DNA from: Limnohabitans_A sp048020265
GTDB lineage: Bacteria; Pseudomonadota; Gammaproteobacteria; Burkholderiales; Burkholderiaceae_C
NCBI RefSeq assembly: GCF_048020265.1
Contig: NZ_CP171843.1
Coordinates: 2,356,001 to 2,420,000, forward strand
DNA length: 64,000 nt
Direction: 5' to 3'
Under the pieces are notes generated by a model that was not told where the DNA came from, did not search any database, and saw only the letters and a list, made by a program, of their open reading frames with translations. The position numbers were made by a program, and so were the translations under genes. This document shows, one piece after another, positions 1-12,000 of this stretch; the first letter of the stretch is position 1; each line of letters begins with the position of its first letter.

Positions 1-3000
1 CTGCCGAAGCCGCCGCACGAACGCGCCAACCCATGGTCGAGGTGCCGTCCAAACTGCCTTCACGGGTTAGCGTGAAGGTCACCGCCGCTGTGCTGCCAAC
101 ATCTCCTTCGGCCACCTGGGTGGAGAGGGCGGCGATGCCGATCACATCATCGTCGTTGACGATGGTCGAGGTCACCGTCGGGTCGGTCAGCAGTTCGATG
201 CGTGGCTGACCGTCACCGGCAGGCGCCGCCAGCGTCACGGTGAATCCTTCCTCGTACTCCAGCAGGCTGTCGCCTGCGACCAGGAGGGTGAAGAGCTCGG
301 ACGTGGCCTGCCCCTGGGCAAAGGTCACCAGCCCAGTGGGCAAGGTGCCGCCCACGAAGTCGGCACCATCGGCGGCATGCGCGCCCTCACCCGCAACGCT
401 GTAGCCAATCGTGGTGGCATACAGGCTGCCGGTGCGCACCACACGGTAGACATGGCCGGACGAGGTGTCCGACTCCGTGACCGGGGCCGAGACGGCTTCC
501 AGGGACCAGGAAGTCTCGTCCGAGAGGATGGTGTAAGTGGCTTGCGCACGTGCGTCGACCACATCGGCGTCAGCCGAGGGATCGCTCAGCGTGAGCACCA
601 GGTTCTCGTCCAGCTCCAGGGTGGCATCCCCCTGGATCTGCAACGTGATGGTTTGCAAGGTCTCGCCGGGCGAGAAGGTCAGGCGTCCAGACGGCAGCAC
701 GCCGCCGAAGTCGGCCGCCTCCAGTCCACCGCCCGCGCTCCAGGACACGCTGCTGGTGGCGCCGGCCACATTGCCCGAACGGATCACGTCGAACACCACG
801 GAGACCAGGCCGGACTGGCCCTCGTACGGGTCGGCCGCGGTCTGGCCGATCTGCGGACCGCTGTCGAACACATGGCGGACCACCAAGAAGGAGGCCTCGT
901 CATCGACGATCAGGCCCGTGGTCACGCTGCTGGCGCCGAACTGCAGGCCGTCGCCAGAGATCGTCACCTGGAAGCCCTCGTTGGCCTCGCCCTCAAGGTC
1001 GCCCTTGACGTAAACCGTGAACAGCTGGGAACCCGCGGCGTTGGCAGCAAAGGTGACAGTGCCCGTGGTGGTCACAAAGTCGTTGCCCGAGGCCGCGTCT
1101 TCGCCCCTGCCCTCGACCGTCCAGGTCACCACCTGCTGGGCCGAAAGCCGGCCGCTGCGGTCCACCCGGAACACCACGGGCACGTCGGCCGGGGTACTGG
1201 ACGGGTCGGCTTCGGTGACCGTGGTGCTGCCCACAGCACTCAGGTCAAAGCGGGTGTCGTCGTTGCGCAGCACCAGGTTCTGGGCCGAGCCGGCATTCAC
1301 CGCAAAGTTAGACGAACTGGTGGACAACGCAACGGTGAAGGTCTCGTCGGCCTCTTGCGTGGCGTCGCCCGCGATGGTGAGCGTGAACTCACGCACGGTC
1401 TCACCCGCCGAGAACAGCAAGGTGCCGCTCAGGCCAGTTACGAAGTCGGCCTCCGCGTTCGTGGCCGAGGTCGGTGAGACGGTGTAGTCCACCGAACCGG
1501 AGCTGTCGGTGTAGCCGGTGCGCGTGATGCGCAACACCACATCACGGTTGGCACCCGACCCTTCGTCGGCGTCGAGGGCACCGGAGACGCTGCTGAGCGT
1601 GAAGAGCGCGTCGTCGTTGACGAGCGTCACGGTCGAGGTGCTTTGGGAACCGATCAAGACCGCACCGCTGGGGCTGGACAACACGGCCGTCAGCGTTTCA
1701 TCGGCTTCAAGGTTGTTGTCACCGTTCACCTGGATGGTGAAAGTCTGCGCCGTCACATTGGGCGCAAAGGTCAGCATCTGGTTGGGCGGCAGCGTTCCCG
1801 AGTAATCGGAGGCATTGAAGCCAGAGCCTCCATTGAGTGCGAACTGCACGGTCGAGGTGCCGGAGAGGTCGCCCACGCGGGTGACGGTGAAGACCACCTC
1901 GCCCTCCCCCTCGAGGCGGGACGTCTGATTGACCGCAATGCGGAAGGCCGTGTCGTCATTGATGATCTTGCCCTGTGCCGAACCGACCGCCAGAGTGTCA
2001 TTGTCGGTGCCTGCGCCCAGGGACAGCTCCACCGAGTAGTCCTCGTCGAACTCATAGCCGCTGTCGTTGACCACTGGCACGGTGACGGTCACCGAGAGCG
2101 TGCCCGGTGTGAACGTCACAAAGCCCGAAGGCAGGACACCTCCCGTGAAATCGCTCCCAGTGACCGTGTCGCCCGAGGTGGCAGCTACTTGCCAGCCCAC
2201 CACCTGGTTCTGATCCGTGGACTGGTTGCGGGTGATGGTGAACGTGTGGACCGCGGACTCCAGGGCTCCTTGGGCCTGGTTCGCCGCAATGGAGAAGGCG
2301 GCATCGTCGTTGAGGATGACGCCCGTGCCCGGGTTGGTGACGTACGACTGGTCCTCAATGTTTTGCGCCTGGGTGATCTTGAAGCGGAAGGGCTCACTGG
2401 CTTCCGGGTCATTGTCTCCGCGCACTTGCACAGTCACCTGAGCCGAGGACTGGCCAGGTGCGAAGCTGACCGTACCCGTCGTGGCCACGAAATCCTGCAG
2501 GCCGGCAAAGCCCGCGCCACCGGCGGTGTCGGCCACCCAGGTGAGCGTGTCAGATTCGTTGGTGTAGCCGGTGCGCGTCACCGTGAAGACGATGTGGGAA
2601 GTCGAACCTGCATCGCCCTCGATGACGGTCGCGTTACCGATCACCAGACCGGTGTCATCGTTCACGATGGACACCGTCGGGCTGGCCACGTTGTAGGTGT
2701 TCGTCATGGAGCCAGCACCGGTGAGCACATCACCCGTCACGCGCAAGGCAAACGATTCGTCGGCCTCGACCAGCCTGTCCTGCCTGATCAGCAGGGTGAT
2801 CTGGGCTGCCGTTTGCCCTGAAGTGAAAGTGATTTCCCCCGAGGGAAGCGCATCACCGAGGAAGTCCTGCGCATTGACCGCATGGCCTGGCGCCAGGCCC
2901 CAGGTCACCGTGGCCGCCCCACGGTAGCCCGCCGCCCGGACCAAAGAGGCCACGAAGGTCGAATAGATGGTGTTTCCATCGCTGCCTTCCTGAGCAGGCG

Positions 3001-6000
3001 TCTCCAGCCAATTCCACTGGTAATCGGTGTCGTTGTCGTACACCACACCACTCTCGGAGATGCTGGTCGTCAAGTCCCACTGCCCATTTCGGCGCAGGCG
3101 GATGTGCTGGCCCACAGCGTCGGTGGTGCTCTGGATGCTCAAGTTGAAGTTAAACGTCTCGGTAGAGCTTTCCGCCACGAAGTCATCGCTAAAGAAATTG
3201 TTCAGTGTGAAAGTGTAGGTCGCCGTGCCATAGTGCTCCGCCTGCGCCGCCAGGGTCAGCGTGCCCGAGGCCCCGGCCCCGAAATCTGCCGAGGAGGTCG
3301 TCCCATGGCCAACGGAATAGGACAAAACCACGTTGGTGTCCAAGATGCCGGTACGGGTCAGCGTGATGACCGGTGACTGTTCAGACTCGTAGCGGGCAAA
3401 CTGGTTGTCGGCATTGACACCCAGGACGACGACGATGTCGTCGTTGAGCACCGTCACCGTGGCCCGGGACGACGACGAGTTCATATCGACATTGGATGGA
3501 CCGTAGTTGTCGTTTTGGTCCCAAAGATAATCCGTTACCCAGACGCCTGGTGTCAGGTACTGGTGGTAATAAGTGGATGCGTATTTGGCCGTATTGGCGT
3601 CGACCAGGCTCATGACCAGCGATGTATCGGCTTCGACCGACAGATCGGCAAGCACACTGAAAGTCACGTTCGCTGTCGTCTGGCCAGCAGAAAAATTGGT
3701 GATACCGTACAAGTAATCACGAATGTAATAGGTGTTCGTGACCGTCAGTGCTCCTCCGCCTACAGCGGTCGATAGCACACCATCCTGGCCAGACACTTTC
3801 CAACCTACAGTGCTGGCGTAATTGAGGGAGCCCGTGGCCGCGTTGTCTGTCCGTGTGAGCGTGAAGACGATCTTCTGGTCGTTGTTGGTTCCATCCTCAT
3901 ATACCGAGGTCACAGCCGCAGACACGGTCACCAGATCAGACTCGTTATCCAGAATCCATTGATCACCCGTGTAGCCGGGCTGCGCCAGTTCTTGGTCCGG
4001 ACGCACTTCCGCAACGACCTGGGCCGCGCCCGCGGTGGAGGTGGCGCCGCCCACCACGGAGAAGCTGGCGGTCGCAAACGGCGTGTCGTCCTCGATCAGC
4101 AGGAGCGGCAAACCGTTTTCACGGTAGAAGCTGGCGGACGAGGAAGCCGCCACCGTGGCGTTGGCATCCATCGCCTGTTTCAGGCCCGTCAGGATGTTTT
4201 CATAGGCGGCGGCCGTGTTTCCGCCCGACAACACGTCGTTGGCGGTCACGGTGTAGGACACCGCCGTCCCATCGACCGTGACATCCACCTGATCGCCGAC
4301 TGCAAAGCTTCCCGTCAGCTTGTAGAGGGAACCCGTGACGTTGCGGCTGGAGGTGCTGATGTAGGTCGGCAAGACCTCGCGCCAGGTTTCCGTCCAGCTG
4401 TCGTCGATGGTCGAGATGGTGATGGTCTTGGTGGTTTCGCCATCCTTGAAGAAAATTTCGCCACTGAGCAGCTTGGTGGCGGCGTCGTAGTTGAAATTCA
4501 TGCCGTCGGACAGCACGGCCGACTGGATCGCCGAGGCCGAGGAACCGATATCAGAAGAATCCAACTTGTACCAAGTCGCAGAGCTGCTGCTCGACTCGTT
4601 GGTGGTCTCGCCACCAGGGTTCATGTTGATGACCCACTGGGCCAGGTCGCTGCCGCGGGCATCACCGGCCCGGGTCACAGTCAGAACGAAGTTGCTGCCC
4701 TCCGTGACCGCCGCGCCGGCGGCGATGTCGAAGCGGGTGTCATCGTTCTTGAGAACGACATAGTTGGAGTAGTAGCCGTAGCCTTCATTGACATTGAAGT
4801 CACTGCCGGGTGACACCGACGAGAGGTACAGGCGGAACGCCTCGTCGAATTCGCCGACGTCATCGGCCACGGTCAGCACAGTGACGTAAGCCACCGACTG
4901 CGTGTCCGTGAAAGTCAGAGTACCCGACAGGAACTGGCCCCCAACGAAATCGGACGGATCCACGTTCTTGTAGCCATTGGCGCCGGCCCCGTTCACCACC
5001 CAGTTGACGACCGCCTCGCCACTGGTGCTGATGGTTCGGTTGATTTTGAAGACATGCGCCAGCTGGTTGTTGGGCATCGCCTGGTTGGCGGCCGCGCTGG
5101 CCCCGTCGGTGACGCTATCACCCTCATAGACCTCCACCGAGGAGCGGCCCACGGGAAGGTTGTCTACGGAGAAGGTGGCCTCATCACGGCGGATTTCCTG
5201 GGCGGACGAACCCACCACTTCGTCCACGCCGGAGACGGCGGTGAGGTTCACCGTGAACCATTCGTCGTCTTCCACGGTGTTGTCCCCGTTGACGACCACG
5301 GTGATCTGAATCGCCGTCTCGTTCACGCCGAAGGTCAGGCGCCCACCGAGGGTGCCGGCCACGAAGTCAGCGTCGTTGGCCGGGTCTTCGGATGCACCGG
5401 CCTGGTCGTACCCCACCACCGCGTAGTCCACCACGGACACCCGGTCCAAATAACCGGTCCGGGTGACGGTGTAGACGAAGTCTGTCGTGTTCCCGGCAGT
5501 TTTTTCTGGCAGGGACAGGTTGCCGACGACGGACACGCGGGTGTCGTCGTCCACGATGGTGCTGGTGGCGGATCCGGCAGCGCCGATGGAGGTGCCATCG
5601 GTAGAGCCAGTCAGCCTGAAGGTGAAGCTCTCGTTGCCTTCCAGGCCGTTGTCACCGAACGAGTAAATCGTGAGGGACGCGACGGACTGCCCGGACGCAA
5701 AGGACATGGAACCCGAAGGCAGCACGACCTGGGAATTGATGTTCAGGTAGTGATTCGTGCCGTTGCTGAAATCGACACCCGTCAGGTTGGTGTTGCCGGT
5801 CTCCGCCTGCCAGTGGACCACCTCGGAGGAATTGAGCGCCCCCGTGCGCGTGATGGTATAGACCAGGGGCGCACCCGTGCCATGCCCTGCATCGCCTTCC
5901 AGCACGGTTTCCGTGGCAGTCGAGATGTTGAACTCGGAATCGTCATTGCGCACCAGCACGGTGGCCGAACCGGCATCGGATGACACCTCGGTTCCCAGGC

Positions 6001-9000
6001 TGGGTGAGCTCAGCTGGATGACGAGGTTTTCATCGGCCTCCTTGATGCTGTCCTGCTTGAGGTTCAGGGTCAGGGTCAGCGAAGATTGTCCAGACGTGAA
6101 CGTCAGGTTGCCCGAAGGAACGATGCCGTTGTAGAAGTCGTCGGCACCGACGCCGGTGACCGCGTACGAGAACACCGAGTTCTGCAGGTAGTAGCCGACC
6201 CGGTCGATCCTGAAGGTGACGGGGTGGCTTTGAATGGCCTGGTTGAGCGTGTCGCCCTCGGTCACATCAGAGTCATCGGCATAGATGGACAGCTGGGCGT
6301 CGTCGTTGTCCACCGTCACCTGGGCTTGCGACGCCGCCACATTGAGCGTGGCACCGCCGGTCGGGTTGTTCAGAGAGACCTGAATGACTTCCTGGTCTTC
6401 ATAGACGGATTCACCCTTGAGCAGCAAGGTGATGTTCTGCGAGGTCTGGCCTTCGGCAAAGGTCACCGCCGCCGTCAGGGGCGAGCCATCAAAGTCGGAG
6501 GCATCGACGCCGCTTCCGCTGACGGCATAGGACACCACGCGTTCGCCGCGCAAGGCGCCCGTGCGGGTGAGGGTGAACTCGATATTCTTATTGCCGGAGT
6601 TGCCCTCATAAAGGGTCGCCACCTGCCCGGCACCACGGGCGATGGAGAACTGGTCGTCATCGCTCAAGATGACGGCTGTGGCCTGGGTCAAGGTTCCAGT
6701 TTCAAGCGTGCCTTGGTTGGGATTAGTCAAGGTGATGACCATGCCCTCGTCCGACTCCATGGTGCTGTCCTGGCTGATGGGCAAGGTCACGACCACGGAA
6801 GTCTGGTTGGGCGCGAAGCTGGCCCGGCCGGACGGCATGGCGCTGGTCGAAACAAAGTCGCCGGCGGTGAGCGCATCACTGCCACGGGCCGTGACGGCCC
6901 AGTCCACTGCACCCGCGGCGTCCACCTTGCCCACCCGCTGGATGGTGAAGGTGAAGTTGTTCGCGCCTGCAGCTGTGCCTTCGACAACGTCAGAGACCGG
7001 AGCCAGCAGGTAATTGGTGTCGTCGTTGGCCACCGTGAAGGTGGCGCTGGCATTGCTCACACCGCCGCTAGAAGGGGTGCCCAAAGTCAGGGTGTAGGGT
7101 TCGTCGGCTTCGCCCAGGCGGTCGCCCTGGACCACCAAAGTCACCAGCTGGCTGGTCTGGCCGGCAGTAAAGGTCAGCATGCCCACAGGCAGACTGCCCA
7201 CGTAGTCGTCTGGCGTCACACCCGCGCCGCCGGTCACGGCGTACGAAATCTCGGTCGTGCCGGACGATGCGCCTGTGCGGAGCACCTGGAACACCAGGGG
7301 CACGGTGCTGGACGCACCGCCCTCCTGGACCGTAGCCGAGGTTGCACCGCCGTTGACACGGGCTTCGAACAGCTGGTCGTCGTTGAGCACCACGATGGTG
7401 GCCGCCGCATCCACGATGTTGACGGCCCCGCCCTGGGTGACGTTGCGGGCATCCGAGAGGGTCATCACCAGGGCCTCATCAGGCTCCATTGTGGTATCGC
7501 CCTGCACAGCGATGGTGATCAGCTTGATGGCCTCGCCGCTGCTGAAAGTCACCTCGGTGGTGCTGCCCAGGCCGCTCACCAGGTCGTCGGCTGTCATGCC
7601 CGACGCAGCGCTGAGCGTCCACTTCACCGTGGCCACCTGGTCTGTGGCACCGGCGCGGGTGATGGAGAACACCAGGTCATTGCCCGAGCCCGCGGCCGTG
7701 CCATTGAGCAGGGTGCGACCTTCTTCTACGGCCGCAGTCACGGCTTCGACGGAGAAGCCGAAGTCGTCGTTGGTGACCACCCCGCTGACCGTTGTGTTGG
7801 CAAACTCGGTGTTGGGCGTGGTGGTGGAGATGGCGATGCTGAAGGTCTCGTCCCGCTCCACGCCGGCGTCGCCGCGCACCAGCACGGTCACCTCGAGGGC
7901 GGTTTGGCTGACACCGAAAGTAACACTACCGCTGGGCAGGCCCCCGTTGCCGCCCAGGCGGTCCTGACTCTGCCCGCTTACCAGTTCGAAGTCATTGGGC
8001 TTGAGCATCAGGGAGTTCAGGGTCCAGTTCACCACCGTGCCGTCACGCAAGGCGCCCTGGGGATCGCGGGTGACCGTGAAGGTCAGCGGCGTGGTCGTGC
8101 CCAAGCCGCCCTCCACCTCTGACAACGAAGTCGCCACAAGGGTCAGGCGGTCGTCGTCGTTGGTGACCAAGGTGCTGGCCGTGGCTTGGCCGGGCAGGAT
8201 GAAGGAGCCGGCGCTGGCCTGAGACAGGGTGACTGTCATCACCTCATCGGTCTCTAGGCCGGTGTCACCCTTGAGCGGAATGTGGATGTAGGCGCTGGTC
8301 GCGTTAACAGCAAACGTCACCGTGCCCGAGGTCGGGGCATTGGCTGTCAGGTCGGCCGCATCCAGCCCGCCGGAGAGCGTCCAGTCCACTGTGCTGACCT
8401 TGGAAAGGTCCCCGGTACGCGTAACGGTGAAGCGCACCGCCTGCGATCCCTGGCTGCCCTCGGCGACCGTGGCCGAGTCGGCAGAAAGCGCCAGGCCGCT
8501 GTCATCGGACAGCAACTGGACATCGGCCGTGGCCTGCTGGATGTCGGCGTGGCCCGAGGCGTCAAACAGGCGAAGCTGCAGGCCTTCATCGTTTTCAACC
8601 GCCTCGTCTTGCACGGACCAAACCGTGATGACCATAGAGGTCTGGTTGGCCGTAAAGGTCAGCTCGCTCGTAGGCAGGACGCCACCGCTGAAGTCACTGG
8701 CGTCGGCTGCCAGGCCGGTGCCGCCCAAGCCCAGCACCTCGTACTTGAAGGTGGTTTGCCCGGTCACAATGCCGCTGCGGGTGACCGTGAACTCGTGCGC
8801 GACCAGGCCACCAGGCGTGGAGCCTTCCACCTGCGAGGCCCGATTGGCGGCCACAGACAGGCCAGTGTCGTCATTGACGATCACACCCGTGTAGGAGGCA
8901 GTACCGACCAAGGTCTGGCCGGGGCCAGCGCCCGTGAGACTGACGTTCAAGTTTTCGTCGGACTCGTTGGAGTAGTCGCCTTCGATGGCAATCGTTAGGA

Positions 9001-12000
9001 GGTGGCTGCTCTGGCCCTGGGTGAGGGAGACCGTGCCCGACGGCAGGGCTACACCCGGGAAGTCGCCGCCCGCCACGGTCGGACTCTGACCTGCACTGAC
9101 AGCGTAATCGACCGTGCCCGCACGCAGCGCGCCGCTTCGGCTGATCTCATAGACCAGCGCCCCGCCCTGCCCTGGGCTGCCTTCGTTGACCGAGGCCGTG
9201 ACCGGCGTGAAGGACACCGCGCTGTCGTCGTTGGTGAGCGTGATCTCATGGCTGACCAGCCCACCCGACTTGAGCACGGAGCCCAGGCTGGTGGCACCCA
9301 GGGTCAGGGTGAAGGTTTCGTCGGCTTCCAGCAATCCATCGGCCACCACGTTGAGGGTCAGTAAGGCCACAGAGCTGCCATCGGCGAAGGTGAGTGTCCC
9401 AGTCGCTGCGCTTGACAGGTCAGTCGCCAGGTCCACCGGCTGGGTGCCGGTGGCCGTGAGCGACCAAGCCACGGTGTCCGTGCCCACGGTGCTGCCATCG
9501 CGCAGCACACGCAGCACCAACGGCTGAGTGCCGCCGTTGCCCTCATCGACCGCGGTCGGCGTTGTCAGCGGATCCAGGTGAATCTCGGAATCGTCGTTGG
9601 TCACCGTGCCTGCCTGACTGGCGGTCAGGATCTGCGAGCCCCGGCTGGGGTTGAAGATTTCAAACTGAAAGCCTTCATGGCCCTCAAGCGCCGTGTCGGG
9701 CGCCACCTGCAGCGTGATCAGGCGGGTGGCTTCACCGGCGCTGAAGCTGATGGTGCCCGACGGCAACACGGAACCGGTCAAGGCGTTCTGACCGGCGACG
9801 AAGTCGTCGCCGGTCAGGGCGTTGGCATCGTCCGCGACAAGACGCCAGTCCACCGTAGACGCGGCCTGGGTCACGCCCTGGCGCTCGACGGCGAACACCA
9901 GCTGTGCGCCCTGGGCGTCGCCCTCGGGCAGGCTGGGCGTGACGGCGCGCACCGACAGGCCTATCTCGTCATTGAAGATCAGGCCCTGGGCGGTGCGCTG
10001 GGTAAAGTGCATGCCCGCTTCGTTGGCAGCGCTGATGGCCACCTGGAAGAACTCATTGGGCTCATAGTCGGGGTCGGCTGCCACCAGCACGGTGAGCATG
10101 GCCGTCGCCTGACCGGCGGTGAACACCAACTCGCCGGCCGGAAAACCCGCGCCGTTGGTGGTCTGACCGATAGCGAAGTCGATGGCATTGGCCGAGGCCG
10201 AGCCACCACTCACGCCTTGCACATCCCATTTCACCGTGGCCGCGCGGTCCAGGTACCCCTCGCGGCTGACCTGGAACACAAAGGCATGGCTGCCGCCCTG
10301 CACAGAGCCTTCCAGGAAGATGGCATCGACCGCATCGATGCGGTAGGCTGCATCGTCGTCCTGGATCTCGACCGCCTGCGACAAAGGAACCGCAATGGTG
10401 GTATTGCGGGTCTCCGCCGTATCGGCAATAGCCAGCCTGAAGAATTCACTGCCCTCAACAAGGCTGTCAGGATCAATGGAAATGGTCACCTGGGCCGAGG
10501 TCTCACCTTGGGCAAATGACACCACACCCGAAGGCAACTGCGCGCCACCAGACGCAAAATCACTGGCCGAGGCGGCTGGGTCCAACGTACCAACCGCCTG
10601 CACCGACCACAGCAACTCGCGCGCATCCAACGCGCTGTTGGCAGGGCGTGTGACCTGGAACACAAATTGAGCCGCCGAAGCCGAATCGCTGCCTTCGAAC
10701 TTGAGCGCATCGCCCACAACGGCCACGGAATACGGGGCATCGTCGTTCAAGATCAAACTGCTCGCCTGGCCCTGAGTGTCTTTGATCGCACCGCGTGAAG
10801 GATTGGACAGCTCCACCTTCACCGATTCATTGGCACCAAACCAATCATCTCCAGCCACCACCAAGGTGATCTTGGCCGTGGTTTGGCTTCCCGTGAAACT
10901 GACAGTGCCGCTGGGCAGTCCAGCATTGGCGAGGGCGTCTTGGCCAGCACCAAAGTCGGCCAGATTGACGTCACTGGAGGGTGAAACACGCCACTGAACT
11001 GTGTCACTGCCGGCGCTGGCGGTGTCCCGAGTGACGGTGAAAACCAATGTCTGATGGCTTGTTTCGCCCGCATAACCCTCTGTCGTCGAGGCCTGATCTG
11101 CGGCAATCGAAAAATAGACATCGTTGTCCACCACGGTGATGTTCTGCGACGCCTGTCCCAGCTGCATTCCGTGATTGGGGTTGCTGAGCGTCATGGTCGC
11201 TTGGGGCGACACGCCTGACGTGTTGACTTGGTTGTTGCCAGGCAACCTCAAGGTGATGTAAACCTCCGTTTGACCGGGGGCGAACTCCACCGTTCCAGCC
11301 AAAGGCGGATTGCCCAGATCAACAGCCTCAACACCCGCAAGAGAAATCGTCCAATCGACCGTGCGTGCATTCAAACCTTCGGACCGCACGACACGGAACA
11401 CCATCAAGGTCTCTTGACCTTGGTCTGTTTCTTGGACACTGGACTCCACGGCACTCACAGACACCGTCATGTCGTCGTTGTAAACCAGCGTGTCATCGCT
11501 GGATTTCGTGATCAACGCACCATGAGAAGCGTTGCTCAGCGAAAAAGTCAACGTTTCATCGCCTTCGCTCACATGGTTGTCTGGGTTGACCAGGATTGTG
11601 ACGTTTCGGCTGGTCTCGCCGGCCGCAAATGTGAGGGTTTGTGCGGGCACTTGTCCACCCACAAAATCATCGGCTGACAGGCCTGTGACCGCAAAGTCAA
11701 CCGTGCGTGCGGAATTGACGTCACCTGTTTTCGTGACTGTGAAAACAACCGGTGTCGAACCAGCCTGGCTTGTGCCTTCCAGCACAGAAACAGACTGACG
11801 ATCTACCGCCCAACTGACGTCGTCGTTTTCAATGGTGACCGTGGCTTGGCTGCTGCCCAAAGTAGCACCATGACTTTGTTGACTCAGACTCACAACGAGG
11901 TTTTCATGGCCCTCAACCACTGCGTCTCTGGCAATCGTCAGCGTGATCAGCTTGGACGTTTCATTGGCTGCAAATGTCAGATCAAACTCTGGCAGGCTGG

